In this document: positions 45,588 to 55,581 of the stretch, in pieces | Layout of the letters: each line of letters starts with the position of its first letter | Position numbering within the stretch: the first letter of the stretch is position 1 | Origin: Gammaproteobacteria bacterium RIFCSPHIGHO2_12_FULL_36_30 | GTDB taxonomy: Bacteria; Pseudomonadota; Gammaproteobacteria; Coxiellales; Coxiellaceae | Direction of reading: 5' to 3' | DNA length: 64,000 nt | Assembly (NCBI GenBank): GCA_001801815.1 | Contig: MGXU01000010.1 | Span: forward strand, 258,332-322,331 | The notes under the pieces: generated by a model | Told to the model about the DNA's origin: nothing | Database searches by the model: none | The model's input: the letters and a program-made list of their open reading frames with translations, nothing else | Program-made: the position numbers and the translations under genes

Positions 45588-46078
45588 TGGATCTAATATC
45601 GGTTGCTAAAAATATTAAATTATTAATTCTCGACTGCGACGGCATTTTAACAGATGGAAAAATTTATTACACATCTGATGGCGTTGAAATGTTAGCATTT
45701 AATATTTTAGATGGTTATGGAATTGTGCGCTTACAACAAATTGGCGTTGAAGTTGCGATTATTTCTGGCAGAAAAAATAAAGCGGTTGAATATCGTTTAA
45801 GTCAATTAAATATAAAACATGTTTTTTTAGGACATAACGATAAAATGATGGCATTTAATATGTTACTCAAAACAATATCCACTCCGCTCAATCAAATTGC
45901 TTACATGGGCGATGATTTACCCGATTTGCCGATTATGGAAAAAGTTGCACTGCCAATCACTGTTCCAAATGCAGTGGATGCTATTAAAAAAATTGCTGTG
46001 TGGTGCACGCAAAAAAAAGGTGGGCGCGGCGCAGTGCGCGAAGTATGTGATTATATTTATGATGCGCAAAAATCGTGA
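45581..46078 (+). CDS. kdsC: Kdo-8-phosphate phosphatase
   Basis: HAD-family phosphatase releasing Kdo from Kdo-8-phosphate. Motif I is LDCDGILTDG, with Cys in place of the usual Val between the two catalytic Asp; motif III/IV is MGDDLPDLP. 165 residues, C0-type without a cap. Its TGA overlaps the GTG of lptC. Confidence 0.95.
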   Translation: MLMDLISVAKNIKLLILDCDGILTDGKIYYTSDGVEMLAFNILDGYGIVRLQQIGVEVAIISGRKNKAVEYRLSQLNIKHVFLGHNDKMMAFNMLLKTISTPLNQIAYMGDDLPDLPIMEKVALPITVPNAVDAIKKIAVWCTQKKGGRGAVREVCDYIYDAQKS

Positions 46079-46662
46079 AACATAAAGTAATGAATTTTTA
46101 TTTAATTTTATTTGTGTTGTTAGGTGTGATGAGCATGGTAATTTTGCATCACACACAAAAAATAAATATAAACTCTTCGCAAAAAACAACTGTACAAACT
46201 TTTGTGCATGACGCTACTTTTACCGAATACAATCAAACTGGATTAATAAAAGCAAAAATACATTCAGAAAAAATTATGCATTATGAACCACAAGGCACAA
46301 CACTTTTTAAAAAACCATTTATTATTGTTTACACTGAAACGCGTGTGCCATGGCACATTCGTGCAGATCAAGCTGTCAGTGATCGCACAGGAAAAAAATT
46401 AATATTAACTGGAAATGTTATTGCGCATGAATTACCAACTGCAAAAAATGAAGAAACTACTGTTAAAACCACTGAAATTACAGTGTATCCTGATCCAAAA
46501 GAATTTCGTGTTGAAACAGATCAACCTGTTGTGTTAACAAGACCAGGAACGAAAATTACCGGCAAAGGATTTTCTGCAAATTTAAAAACAGGTCGCTATC
46601 GATTACATTCTGCGATGAAAGCAGTATATTTACCACAACAGAAAAAACATAAATCGCAATAA
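46075..46662 (+). CDS. lptC: LPS transport protein LptC
   Basis: A 195-residue bitopic protein of the LPS transport bridge. N-terminal helix (LILFVLLGVMSMVILHH) then a beta-jellyroll with PWHIRADQAV and KTTEITVYPDPKEF typical of LptC. The GTG start overlaps the kdsC stop. lptB follows after nine bases, so lptA, normally between them, is missing here. The protein is of ordinary length, so it is not an LptC-LptA fusion. Confidence 0.9.
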   Translation: MKHKVMNFYLILFVLLGVMSMVILHHTQKININSSQKTTVQTFVHDATFTEYNQTGLIKAKIHSEKIMHYEPQGTTLFKKPFIIVYTETRVPWHIRADQAVSDRTGKKLILTGNVIAHELPTAKNEETTVKTTEITVYPDPKEFRVETDQPVVLTRPGTKITGKGFSANLKTGRYRLHSAMKAVYLPQQKKHKSQ

Positions 46663-46671
46663 GAGGAATTT

Positions 46672-47397
46672 ATGCCACTGCTCGTTGCACATGAATTGCA
46701 AAAAAAATATAAAGATCGATTTGCAGTGAAAAATGTTTCTATCACTGTAAAAAGCGGACAAATTGTAGGTTTGCTCGGTCCAAATGGCGCTGGAAAAACC
46801 ACGAGTTTTTATATGATCGTGGGATTAATTGCGCCTGATCACGGAACAATTTGTATTGATCATCATGACGTCACGCATTTACCAATGCATACGCGCGCGC
46901 GGATGGGTATTGGTTATTTACCGCAAGAAAGATCTATTTTTAAAAAATTATCTGTCGGTGATAATGTGATGGCGATTTTAGAATTGCGAAAAGATTTAAA
47001 TTCTGCTGAACGTGAAGCACGTCTGCAATTTTTATTAGAAGAATTTAATATCACTCATTTGCGCAATGTGATGGCGCACACATTATCAGGTGGTGAAGCG
47101 CGACGTGTTGAAATTGCGCGCGCATTAGCAATTGATCCAAAATTTATTTTACTTGATGAGCCATTTGCGGGTGTTGATCCAATTTCTGTCATGGACATTA
47201 AACGCATTATTTTGCATTTATCCGCGCGCGGAATTGGTGTTTTAATTACTGATCATAATGTACGTGAAACACTAAAAATTTGTGAGCATGCGTACATCGT
47301 GAGCGAAGGAAATATTATTGCGCAAGGCACACCTGAAGAAATTTTGTCGCACAAGCGAGTGCGTGAAGTTTATTTGGGTGAAGATTTTGTATTGTAA
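46672..47397 (+). CDS. lptB: LPS export ATPase LptB
   Basis: A 241-residue ABC ATPase powering LPS extraction with LptFG. Walker [10 protein letters not shown] (37-45), signature [15 protein letters not shown], Walker [14 protein letters not shown] and [25 protein letters not shown] is the LptB-type Q-loop. AGAGGA precedes the ATG. rpoN, a frequent next gene, is absent; a tRNA pair follows instead. Confidence 0.96.
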   Translation: MPLLVAHELQKKYKDRFAVKNVSITVKSGQIVGLLGPNGAGKTTSFYMIVGLIAPDHGTICIDHHDVTHLPMHTRARMGIGYLPQERSIFKKLSVGDNVMAILELRKDLNSAEREARLQFLLEEFNITHLRNVMAHTLSGGEARRVEIARALAIDPKFILLDEPFAGVDPISVMDIKRIILHLSARGIGVLITDHNVRETLKICEHAYIVSEGNIIAQGTPEEILSHKRVREVYLGEDFVL

Positions 47398-47423
47398 ATA
47401 GGATTTTCTTTTCAGAAATACAG

Positions 47424-47432
47424 TGCTATCAT
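47424..47432 (+). promoter_or_regulatory. Possible extended -10 promoter for the tRNA pair
   Basis: TGCTATCAT (extended -10, TG at 47424-47425) lies 18 bases ahead of the tRNA-Ser 5' end, between lptB and the tRNAs. No good -35 box is present, which extended -10 promoters can tolerate. Confidence 0.4.
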
Positions 47433-47449
47433 GCACCGCTAAATCAACT

Positions 47450-47539
47450 GGAGAGATGGCCGAGTGGTCGAAGGCGCTCCCCTGCTAAGGGAGTATGGGG
47501 CCAAAAGTCTCATCGAGGGTTCAAATCCCTCTCTCTCCG
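47450..47539 (+). tRNA. tRNA-Ser (anticodon GCU)
   Basis: Class II tRNA of 90 bases. Acceptor GGAGAGA pairs with TCTCTCC, discriminator G; D-arm GGCCGAGTGGTCGAAGGC; anticodon loop CTGCTAA with GCT; long variable arm (TATGGGGCCAAAAGTCTCAT); T-arm GAGGGTTCAAATCCCTC. CCA is not encoded. Reads AGC/AGU codons. Confidence 0.96.
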
Positions 47540-47577
47540 AAATGAAAATGAATAATGGAAAAATTTTCAAAAGAATT

Positions 47578-47654
47578 GCGCCCGTAGCTCAGTTGGATAG
47601 AGTATCTGGCTACGAACTAGAGGGTCGGGAGTTCGAATCTCTCCGGGCGCACCA
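47578..47654 (+). tRNA. tRNA-Arg (anticodon ACG)
   Basis: 77 bases including encoded CCA. Acceptor GCGCCCG pairs with CGGGCGC; D-arm GCTCAGTTGGATAGAGT; anticodon loop CTACGAA with ACG (needs A34-to-inosine editing by TadA); T-arm TCGGGAGTTCGAATCTC. It lies 38 bases after tRNA-Ser and before a strong terminator, so the pair is one transcript. Confidence 0.97.
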
Positions 47655-47660
47655 AATTAA

Positions 47661-47685
47661 AAGAGGCTTCGGCCTCTTTTTTTTT
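47661..47685 (+). terminator. Rho-independent terminator after the tRNA pair
   Basis: AAGAGGC-TTCG-GCCTCTT stem with a stable UUCG tetraloop followed by seven more T. A textbook intrinsic terminator, closing the tRNA transcript seven bases after the CCA end of tRNA-Arg. Confidence 0.93.
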
Positions 47686-47773
47686 AAATAATATTAAATG
47701 GAATCGTGCTCGTTTTTATCAACGAGAATTTTTAATTATTATATTTTTGAAATCAGTAATCGGAGATAAAATT

Positions 47774-49231
47774 ATGCGTCAAGAAGCAAGAAAACTAGAA
47801 GATGGGAATTTAATATTAAGAAGAGCAGATGCCACGCCAGATTCTGCACTTGATGTAACTAGAGATGATCTTTTATTTAAAGCTCTAGACCCATTTTTTA
47901 CTGGCGAAAAAATCCAATTTAATTTAGAAGAAATTGCTGCTGCTCACAACGTAACTCCAGCAGAAGTATTTGCAAAAATTCACGGATTTTATGGATACAT
48001 GTGTCTTGGCACTGGTGAAAATCCAGCTTTCAATGAAACGCTAACTGATGCAGAAAAAAAACAACGTGAACAGAAAATTGAACGGGCATTAACGGAAGCA
48101 AAATTACCGCATATATTAATTGAAGGTAAATACATGGGGGTGACTGAAAAAACTTTTTTTATTCCCGTTAATAATCAAACCATCGGATTGGGCGCTGTTT
48201 TACAAAGCGAGCAAGTGAAAAAGGTAGCTGACATTGCTACAGAAAATAATCAAGATTCAATATTAGTTTGTCAAAAAGGATACGCTTGTTATTTATATAC
48301 TTCTGGCGTGCAAAAAGGATCTGTTATTGCTGGAAAAACAGCTGTCGTTTATCCAGGCAAAGCTCAATTGCCAGACGATTGTTATTCTCTATTTTTAGGC
48401 AGTGCTGCGGTTGGCTTTACATGCGGACTCAATTTTGGACGCATATATTCAACGATTCAAGAATATGTCGATTCTGAAAACAAAATATTGCAAGAACACT
48501 ATAGCGATTTTTTAACACACCCTCTTGAATCAGAATCTGCCGCGCAACCAACAAAAAAAATTGTTATTTTATTACGCGGTACAGATGGTTATAACCAATA
48601 TGCAATAGATTTACAAAAGCAATTAAAAGCATCTGGCGTAAAAGTAGCGATATTTGGAACTGACGCTAATATTGCAAAAATAAATGAAGAAGTGGCGCAT
48701 GATAATAATTCAGATCCTCGCGGACCAAAAGAAGGTTGGAAATGGTCACAAATTCGAGGTGAATTTATTGGACGCAATCGAGAAATATATTCTTCATTAC
48801 TTAAAAGTAATAATGTTGATGTTATTGTTTACGCAGACATGAATAAATTACTTGAGTTTATGCAGCCGATGGTCATGCAAGCACAAGAAAATGGCCATGT
48901 CGTATTCAGTCACGTTGTAAATAGTTTTGTGTTTGAATTTAATCGTAGTGATTATGTTAAAAAACTTTGTGAAACATATGGCGATTACATGGAACGACAT
49001 GTTACGGATTTTAAAGATCCAGAAAGATCACAAATTAATGCGAAAGTTATTTGTGGTGATGTGGAGCAGTTACATAGTTTGCCTGTCGATACGTTTGCTA
49101 ATTTGATTATAGAAAAATTACGTGAATTGAAATCGAGAGCAGCATTGACTGCTGGGATTGTTAGTACATTTGTGGTGCAGCCGACACAAGCTGTCGACAC
49201 CGCTCAGCTCAATCTCGGTTTGCAGCAGTAA
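47774..49231 (+). CDS. Unknown 485-residue protein
   Basis: Not recognised. No signal peptide or clear membrane helix, except a mildly hydrophobic AALTAGIVSTFVVQPTQAV close to the C-terminus. The first half holds LPHILIEGKYMGVTEKTFFI and a Gly-rich PVNNQTIGLGAVLQSE region; the second half begins with KKIVILLRGTDGYNQYAIDL and KVAIFGTDANIAKI, which look like Rossmann-type beta-alpha units. The ATG follows CGGAGA. It stands alone between the tRNA terminator and convergent typA. A tRNA-adjacent, unmatched gene suggests accessory DNA; a nucleotide-binding role is only a guess. Confidence 0.8.
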   Translation: MRQEARKLEDGNLILRRADATPDSALDVTRDDLLFKALDPFFTGEKIQFNLEEIAAAHNVTPAEVFAKIHGFYGYMCLGTGENPAFNETLTDAEKKQREQKIERALTEAKLPHILIEGKYMGVTEKTFFIPVNNQTIGLGAVLQSEQVKKVADIATENNQDSILVCQKGYACYLYTSGVQKGSVIAGKTAVVYPGKAQLPDDCYSLFLGSAAVGFTCGLNFGRIYSTIQEYVDSENKILQEHYSDFLTHPLESESAAQPTKKIVILLRGTDGYNQYAIDLQKQLKASGVKVAIFGTDANIAKINEEVAHDNNSDPRGPKEGWKWSQIRGEFIGRNREIYSSLLKSNNVDVIVYADMNKLLEFMQPMVMQAQENGHVVFSHVVNSFVFEFNRSDYVKKLCETYGDYMERHVTDFKDPERSQINAKVICGDVEQLHSLPVDTFANLIIEKLRELKSRAALTAGIVSTFVVQPTQAVDTAQLNLGLQQ

Positions 49232-49266
49232 CATTAAATCAGATTGATTATTTTGTGTGACAAAAC

Positions 49267-49286
49267 GCTCATGCTAACGCATGAGC
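49267..49286. terminator. Hairpin between the unknown gene and typA (R1-related)
   Basis: GCTCATGC-TAAC-GCATGAGC, an 8-bp perfect stem, preceded by ACAAAAC and followed by CTCTGAAGATGCTTCG, both like R1 segments. Placed between convergent genes it could act as a bidirectional terminator, but T-runs are short. Confidence 0.55.
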
Positions 49287-49304
49287 CTCTGAAGATGCTT
49301 CGTT

Positions 49305-51113
49305 TTATTTGCTTGCGCGTTTTCTTTCGTTTTCTTTTAAAAACTTTTTGCGAATGCGAATTGATTTTGGTGTAACTTCTACCAATTCATCATCAGCAAT
49401 AAATGCAATTGCACGTTCAAGCGACATAATCATCGGCGGCGTTAAAATAATATTTTCATCAGAGCCTGATGCGCGCATATTTGTTAATTGCTTTTCTTTT
49501 GTTGCATTCACCACTAAATCATTTTCACGCGTGTGCAATCCAACAATCATTCCTTCGTAAACATCTGTTTGCGGACCCACAAATAATGAGCCGCGTTCTT
49601 GCAAACCAAATAATCCAAATGCGCGTGTAATTCCAGGACAATTACAAATTAAAACACCACGATGACGTGCTTTAATTGGCTTTGCTTTTACAGGACCGTA
49701 ATGATCAAACACGTGATGCATTACGCCGGAACCTGAAGTTAATGTTAAAAATTTAGTTTGAAAACCAATTAATCCACGCGTTGGCATTATATAATCTAAA
49801 CGCACGCGCCCTTTTCCATCCGGCATCATATGTTTTAAATCTGCTTGACGATCCGCTAAATATTGCATGATCGTGCCTTGATCTTTTTCTTCCACATCAA
49901 TAATTAATTGTTCGTATGGTTCGCACATCACACCATCAATTTCTTTTTGAATTACTTTCGGACGTGACACAGATAATTCATATCCTTCGCGTCGCATATT
50001 TTCAATTAAAATTGATAAATGTAATTCACCGCGACCAGAAACAATAAATTCATCTGATGCATCACTTGTTTCAACACGCAATGCAACATTTGCAATTAAT
50101 TCACGTTGCAAACGATCACCAATTTGTCGGCTCGTTACATATTTACCTTCTTTTCCAGCGAAAGGTGAATTGTTAACAGAAAATGTCATGCTGACGGTTG
50201 GTTCATCAACTGTTAATACAGGCAATGCTTCAACTTGTTCTGGATCGCAAAATGTATCTGAAATTCGCAAATCATCAACGCCCGTTACAGAAATAATATC
50301 ACCTGCAGATGCTTCTTGAATTTCTAAACGCTCGAACCCAATTGTTTGAAAAATTTGTAAAATGCGACCTGGGCGTGTTTTACCTTTTGCGTCGATCACA
50401 GTAATATTTGTATTGGGTTTAATTTTTCCGCGTGAAACACGCCCGATACCAATTGCGCCAACATAACTTGAATAATCAATTGCAGATACTTGCATTTGAA
50501 ATCCACCTTCTAAATCAACTTTTGGCGGCGGGACTTTGTCAATAATAGTTTGAAATAAAATTGACATGTCGTTTGTTTTTTTTGTTGGGTCATCTGTTGC
50601 GTAACCTTGCAATGCAGATGTATATACAATCGGAAAATCTAATTGTTCATCCGTTGCATCTAAGCTCACAAATAAATCGAATACTTGATCAACTGCCCAA
50701 TCAGGACGCGCGCCGTCACGATCAATTTTATTAATTACAACGATTGGCTTTAATCCCCATGAAAAAGCTTTTTGCGTAACGAATCTGGTTTGCGGCATGG
50801 GACCATCAACCGCGTCAATTAATAATAAAACAGAATCGACCATCGATAAAATACGTTCTACTTCACCACCAAAATCAGCGTGACCTGGGGTGTCGACAAT
50901 ATTTACATGATAATCATGCCAGCGAATTGCTGTATTTTTCGCTAAAATGGTAATGCCGCGTTCTTGTTCCAACGGATTTGAATCCATCATACGTTCTGAT
51001 AAATGTGCACGCTCATTGAACGTGCCAGATTGTTGTAATAATTTATCGACGAGCGTTGTTTTGCCGTGATCGACGTGAGCGATAATTGCGACGTTTCTAA
51101 TATGCGATACCAT
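49305..51113 (-). CDS. typA: Ribosome-associated GTPase TypA/BipA
   Basis: A 602-residue translational GTPase involved in ribosome assembly and stress. G1 [13 protein letters not shown]2/G3 RGITI and DTPGHADF, G4 [11 protein letters not shown]-like domains II, III and V follow, ending in the BipA-specific C-terminal domain ([13 protein letters not shown]). Normal length. Convergent with the unknown 485-residue gene. Confidence 0.97.
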   Translation of the reverse strand: MVSHIRNVAIIAHVDHGKTTLVDKLLQQSGTFNERAHLSERMMDSNPLEQERGITILAKNTAIRWHDYHVNIVDTPGHADFGGEVERILSMVDSVLLLIDAVDGPMPQTRFVTQKAFSWGLKPIVVINKIDRDGARPDWAVDQVFDLFVSLDATDEQLDFPIVYTSALQGYATDDPTKKTNDMSILFQTIIDKVPPPKVDLEGGFQMQVSAIDYSSYVGAIGIGRVSRGKIKPNTNITVIDAKGKTRPGRILQIFQTIGFERLEIQEASAGDIISVTGVDDLRISDTFCDPEQVEALPVLTVDEPTVSMTFSVNNSPFAGKEGKYVTSRQIGDRLQRELIANVALRVETSDASDEFIVSGRGELHLSILIENMRREGYELSVSRPKVIQKEIDGVMCEPYEQLIIDVEEKDQGTIMQYLADRQADLKHMMPDGKGRVRLDYIMPTRGLIGFQTKFLTLTSGSGVMHHVFDHYGPVKAKPIKARHRGVLICNCPGITRAFGLFGLQERGSLFVGPQTDVYEGMIVGLHTRENDLVVNATKEKQLTNMRASGSDENIILTPPMIMSLERAIAFIADDELVEVTPKSIRIRKKFLKENERKRASK

Positions 51114-51143
51114 TTCTATTTTCTCATTTCGTTTTTTACATTA

Positions 51144-52241
51144 TTACACAAAAACCATACTTATTTTCTTTTGCAAATGCATTGTTGTCGCAAAATACAA
51201 ACCGAACATCATTAAAAAACTCACCAATTGCCATGATTCCGGCATTTTTTGAGTCGCAAGCAATAAACCAATCAAACCCAATAACAATGAAAATGCAAAT
51301 ATTACAAATGTTACCGTGCCTCGACGCAATCCAATATCTAATAATAAATAATGCAAATGATCACGACTCGCTATAAAAGGTGATCGCTTTGTCTTTAATC
51401 GATGTAATACCACGGCCAATAAATCATAAAGCGGATATGCCAATATCCACACAACCGTGACTGGATTAAAATTCACAGTCAAATGCGGAAGTGAACACAA
51501 CATTTGCGATAACTCAACCGCAAACCATGCAATCACAAACCCAACAAATGTACTACCCGCATCTCCCATAAAAACACTTGCTCGTTTGCGGCGAAACAAC
51601 GGCAGATTAAAACTCAAAAATACACACAGCACAACAATAAAAATAAGTAATAACAGTACATTTTGTATTTGATATAAACACAAATTCAAAAAAGCCAACA
51701 ATAATGCTTGTCCCAACACAATTAAACCTGCTAAACCATCATGACCATCGATCATGTTAATTGCATTAATAAATCCAGGCACCACAATCATTGTTGCAAA
51801 AAAAGAAAAAATACCTAAATTCACATTACCGAAAAAAAATAAATTACCTAAATGATCGACGGAAATATGACCCCATTCAATCAACAACAATGTTGCGATA
51901 CATTGTCCAGCTAAACGCACACGAGGTGTTAATTCACGAAAATCATCAATTACACCTAGCAAAACTAAAATAGCACTACCAGCTAACAATCCACGATAAT
52001 CACTTAGTGATATATTCAAACATAACAACGAAAAACAAAAACCAAAAAAAATTGAAACACCGCCAATCAATGGCACGGCATGTGCATGCGTCTTACGACC
52101 GCCCGGAGTATCAACTAAACCAATATGCACAGCTACTGGTTTTAAAAGGTAGATACAAAACAACGTTGTAAATACACTGACCACGATACTGAGAATCAGC
52201 GAGAACAAAAGACTAATGTGCACCACAATATCCCGAATCAA
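51144..52241 (-). CDS. Undecaprenyl-phosphate sugar-1-phosphate transferase (WecA/TagO-like)
   Basis: A 365-residue polytopic enzyme starting lipid-linked glycan synthesis by moving a sugar-1-phosphate (GlcNAc in WecA) onto undecaprenyl phosphate. Motifs in order: DTPGGRKTHAHAVPLIGG, GVIDDFREL (D99, D100), NMIDGHDGLAG, SVFMGDAGSTFVGF and the basic SRDHLHYLLL loop. About eleven helices. Likely starts O-antigen or enterobacterial-type glycan. A 19-bp palindrome lies 87 bases upstream. Confidence 0.9.
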   Translation of the reverse strand: MIRDIVVHISLLFSLILSIVVSVFTTLFCIYLLKPVAVHIGLVDTPGGRKTHAHAVPLIGGVSIFFGFCFSLLCLNISLSDYRGLLAGSAILVLLGVIDDFRELTPRVRLAGQCIATLLLIEWGHISVDHLGNLFFFGNVNLGIFSFFATMIVVPGFINAINMIDGHDGLAGLIVLGQALLLAFLNLCLYQIQNVLLLLIFIVVLCVFLSFNLPLFRRKRASVFMGDAGSTFVGFVIAWFAVELSQMLCSLPHLTVNFNPVTVVWILAYPLYDLLAVVLHRLKTKRSPFIASRDHLHYLLLDIGLRRGTVTFVIFAFSLLLGLIGLLLATQKMPESWQLVSFLMMFGLYFATTMHLQKKISMVFV

Positions 52242-52327
52242 AAAACTGTGGGGCAGATTTTGTCACATTTGGCAGTGCTTTGTCTCGCACTATCATGAAT
52301 AATTCTGGCTGTGATGGCAACTATCCG

Positions 52328-52346
52328 CAATATCATCATGATATTG
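52328..52346. promoter_or_regulatory. Perfect 19-bp palindrome upstream of the WecA-like gene
   Basis: CAATATCATCATGATATTG has 9-bp arms around one base, in the 194-base gap between comEA and the WecA-like gene. It could be an operator or a hairpin. Nothing else is recognisable in this gap. Confidence 0.5.
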
Positions 52347-52435
52347 ACTTAGAATGCCAGCAAAATCAATGTATTATGATATTATCTTATTGTAATACCA
52401 CCACACCCAGAAATCGTAGTCTACTCTATTTTTAC

Positions 52436-52798
52436 TTAACTGTTAACTACCAAACGACCTGGATTTTTCACCTGCAAGCGCGCCACTGACTTCAAACCAA
52501 TCCCCTTCACTTTTGCCAAATCATCAACCGTTTTAAACGATCCATGCGCACTACGATAAGCAATAATCGCCTCAGCTTTTTTTGGACCAATACCTTTCAG
52601 CGTTGCAAGTTGCGTCACATCTGCTGCATTGATATTAACTGGCTGCGTATCATTTGCTTTTGAATGCGATCGCTCATGTTTCACATGATGATGTTTAATT
52701 GCAATATGCTGTTCTAAATTATTTTTTACATTTTCAGCATACGAAAAATGTGGCACCAATAAAATTGACAATAAACCCGCTAAAAATAACGATTTCAT
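52436..52798 (-). CDS. ComEA-type HhH DNA-binding protein
   Basis: A 120-residue exported protein: signal peptide 1-21, a His/Lys-rich linker, then two helix-hairpin-helix motifs (INAADVTQLATLKGIGPKKA and KVKGIGLKSVARL). Matches the short gamma-proteobacterial ComEA family that pulls incoming DNA through the periplasm during natural transformation. The rest of the competence machinery is not in the window. Confidence 0.9.
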   Translation of the reverse strand: MKSLFLAGLLSILLVPHFSYAENVKNNLEQHIAIKHHHVKHERSHSKANDTQPVNINAADVTQLATLKGIGPKKAEAIIAYRSAHGSFKTVDDLAKVKGIGLKSVARLQVKNPGRLVVNS

Positions 52799-52965
52799 AA
52801 AACGCTCCTTAAAAAAATTAACAACACAAAAGTGTTATCCATTTTAATCGCGTTTTACTTTTCTGCAATACCGTGTTTTTGAATTATTGTTGCTGAATTT
52901 TCTTGATAATTTTATTTTATTTTTTTACTACCGTGTTTTAAGTTATTCGCTGATTATGATGCGCT

Positions 52966-53661
52966 TTAGTTTTTTAATTCTTTCAAAATTTTTACCGGAT
53001 CATTTGCTTGCGTAATCGATCTTCCCATCACTAAATAATCGGCGCCTGCAGAAAATGCAGCTTGCGGTGTCATTACTCTTTTCTGATCGGCATGATCATC
53101 AGATGATAAACGAATACCAGGCGTAATTAATAAAAAATCCTTTCCTAATTCTTTTCGCAATAAAGTTGCTTCTTTTGCAGAACAAACTACACCATCGAGT
53201 TCGCATGCTTTTGCACTGCGCGCCAAACGTAAAACAGTATCATCTACTGAATCACGAATTCCTAATAATTTTAAATCTTCATGATCTAAACTCGTTAAAA
53301 CAGTAACGCCAATTAATAGTGGACGTTTTGCTTCAGGCAACAAATTAATTTTAGCACGTGCAGCACGCATCATTTCTGCACCGCCAGCAATATGAATATT
53401 CATCATCCACACACCTAATTCTGCTGCAGCAAAACAAGCATCTGCAACTGTATTGGGAATGTCATGGAATTTTAAATCTAAAAAAACGCGAAAACCTTTT
53501 GCAACTAATTCACGCACATAATCAGGGCCTAATCGTGTGAATAAATGTTTACCGATTTTTAATGCACATAAATCAGGATTAATTTTTGCAATAAAATCAT
53601 CGGAAGATTTTTTATCGGGAAAATCGAGGGCGATGATTATTTTAGGAATTTTATTTATCAT
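52966..53661 (-). CDS. pyrF: Orotidine-5'-phosphate decarboxylase
   Basis: Last step of UMP synthesis. 231 residues; catalytic block FLDLKFHDIPNTVADA with the Lys and two Asp, and the phosphate-binding end LVMGRSITQANDP. IIIALDFPDKKSS opens the barrel. Preceded by an R1 repeat after rpsA. The 167 bases after it contain two copies of ACCGTGTTTT but no clear terminator. Confidence 0.96.
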   Translation of the reverse strand: MINKIPKIIIALDFPDKKSSDDFIAKINPDLCALKIGKHLFTRLGPDYVRELVAKGFRVFLDLKFHDIPNTVADACFAAAELGVWMMNIHIAGGAEMMRAARAKINLLPEAKRPLLIGVTVLTSLDHEDLKLLGIRDSVDDTVLRLARSAKACELDGVVCSAKEATLLRKELGKDFLLITPGIRLSSDDHADQKRVMTPQAAFSAGADYLVMGRSITQANDPVKILKELKN

Positions 53662-53690
53662 GCAACTCTCGATTCACCAAAAAAATTTAT

Positions 53691-53785
53691 TAAATATTTG
53701 TCGTTGTGAGTTAAGTTTACTGCAAAACGCCCTTGTTCCATGAGCTGCGCTCATTGCACGCGGGCTTCTGTAAGCCTGCTCCTAC
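53691..53785. repeat. Dispersed palindromic repeat R1, copy B
   Basis: Holds ATATTTGTCGTTGTGAGTT, the 19-bp core (53719-53737), hairpin ATGAGC-TGC-GCTCAT (53740-53754) and CGCGGGCTTCTGTAA. Fills most of the 161-base gap between rpsA and pyrF, where ihfB and lapAB stand in relatives. A CACTCACACTCCCAC tail follows. Confidence 0.9.
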
Positions 53786-53822
53786 TCGCGCTGCACGCAC
53801 ACCCACTCACACTCCCACCTTT

Positions 53823-55505
53823 TTATTCCTTCGACTTCATTTTTTCTTTCAACAAATCACCCAAAGTGGTTTTTGTTGGAACATCACTGCTAATAGTGCG
53901 CGTTGTTCCTGTGTCACCTTTAGCCTGTGTTTCCAGCACTTTATGCGAAACCAAAATTTGATTTGTTTTGCGATCAACGGTCAGCACTTTTACATCTATT
54001 TCTTCGCCAACTTTCAATTCATCTTGCAAATCTTTCACGCGATCATAACTATAATCTGCAATTTTTAATACACCAGTTAATTCAGGCGTTAATTGCAAAA
54101 TGGCTTGTTTTGCAGCAACTTCATTTACTTTTGCTTTGATCACATCTTCTTTATTTAATCCTTGCAAATGTGATTCCATTGGATCACCAGTTAATTGCTT
54201 GATACCAAGTGAAATACGTTCACGTTCAGGATCGATCGCCAAAATAACTGCTTCGACTTCGGAACCTTTTTGGTAAGCACGAACCGCTTGTTCGCCTGGT
54301 TCTGTCCATGAAATATCAGACAAGTGAACTAAACCATCAATACCACCAATTAAACCTACAAATAAACCGAAATCAGTAATAGAACAAACACTACCTCTAA
54401 TTTTTTCACCTACCGCATATTTCGTTGCAAATTCTTGCCATGGATTTACTTTGCATTGTTTTACGCCTAAAGAAATACGACGACGATCTTCATCAATTTC
54501 CAATACAATCACTTCCACTTCTTCATGCAAATTCACAATTTTACTTGGATGAATATTTTTATTTGTCCAATCCATTTCTGACATGTGAACTAAACCTTCA
54601 ACACCTTCTTCTAATTCAACAAAGCAACCGTAATCAGTAATGTTCGTTACTTTACCGGTGATTTTTGTGCTTGCAGGATAGCGTTTTGCAACGTTATGCC
54701 ATGGATCTTCGCCCAATTGTTTTAAACCTAACGAAACACGTTGTTTATCGCGATCAAATTTTAAAACTTTAACTTTAATGTCAGCGCCAACAGTTAGTAT
54801 CTCGCTTGGATGTTTAACACGTTTCCATGCCATATCAGTAATGTGTAACAATCCATCAATTCCACCCAATTCAACAAATGCACCGTAATCAGTAATATTT
54901 TTTACAACACCAACCACTTCTTGACCTTCTTGCAATTCATCTAAACGTGACATACGTTCAACACGTGATTCTGCTTCCATTACAGCGCGACGCGAAACAA
55001 CAACGTTGTTACGTTTTTTATCCATTTTAATAACTTTAAATTCTAATTCTTTTCCTTCTAAATAACCTGGATCACGAACTGGTTTAACATCAACAAGTGA
55101 ACCCGGTAAAAATGCACGAATTGTGCCTAAATCTACTGTAAAACCACCTTTAACACGTTCTGTAATTGTTCCCATGATAATAGTTTGCGCTTCAAATACT
55201 TTTTCTAATTGTGTCCATGCGCGCGCACGCATTGCTTTTTCATGTGATAAACGTGTTTCACCAAAACCATTTTCAGGCGATTCTAAAACGACTTCAACCA
55301 TATCGCCAACATTAACTTCTTCATTTTTAAATTCGACAGCGGGAATTGGGCCTTCTGATTTTAAACCGACATTCACTGTAATAAATTCTTTGTCGATTGA
55401 AACAACCAAACCTTCTAACAATGCGCCATGACGCATATCAATATTTTTTAAACTTTCTTCAAAAATTTCAGAGAATTTTTCTGTGTGTTGTGTATGTTCA
55501 GACAT
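53823..55505 (-). CDS. rpsA: 30S ribosomal protein bS1
   Basis: A 560-residue mRNA-binding protein with six S1 domains, the last four being the most regular (repeated [40 protein letters not shown] type blocks). It brings mRNA to the 30S subunit and is essential in this class. Follows cmk as in many Gammaproteobacteria. Start ATG after GGAAAAAATAT. Confidence 0.97.
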   Translation of the reverse strand: MSEHTQHTEKFSEIFEESLKNIDMRHGALLEGLVVSIDKEFITVNVGLKSEGPIPAVEFKNEEVNVGDMVEVVLESPENGFGETRLSHEKAMRARAWTQLEKVFEAQTIIMGTITERVKGGFTVDLGTIRAFLPGSLVDVKPVRDPGYLEGKELEFKVIKMDKKRNNVVVSRRAVMEAESRVERMSRLDELQEGQEVVGVVKNITDYGAFVELGGIDGLLHITDMAWKRVKHPSEILTVGADIKVKVLKFDRDKQRVSLGLKQLGEDPWHNVAKRYPASTKITGKVTNITDYGCFVELEEGVEGLVHMSEMDWTNKNIHPSKIVNLHEEVEVIVLEIDEDRRRISLGVKQCKVNPWQEFATKYAVGEKIRGSVCSITDFGLFVGLIGGIDGLVHLSDISWTEPGEQAVRAYQKGSEVEAVILAIDPERERISLGIKQLTGDPMESHLQGLNKEDVIKAKVNEVAAKQAILQLTPELTGVLKIADYSYDRVKDLQDELKVGEEIDVKVLTVDRKTNQILVSHKVLETQAKGDTGTTRTISSDVPTKTTLGDLLKEKMKSKE

Positions 55506-55581
55506 TATATTTTTTCCAAAAAAATAAACTCGGTGACGAATTTATTGTTAAGTTAATTTTGTTTTTAAATACATTGCGCAT

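Noticed and set aside
45897-46189. Overlapping frames at the kdsC/lptC junction
   Set aside because: kdsC and lptC with the ATGA-type overlap explain the region; alternatives show no domain.
47464-47691. Forward frame of 75 codons over 47464-47691
   Set aside because: It lies over tRNA-Ser, tRNA-Arg and the terminator; the tRNA structures explain the sequence.
53733-54068. Forward frame opposite the rpsA end
   Set aside because: Starts in an R1 repeat and runs antisense through rpsA; Phe/Cys-rich shadow product.
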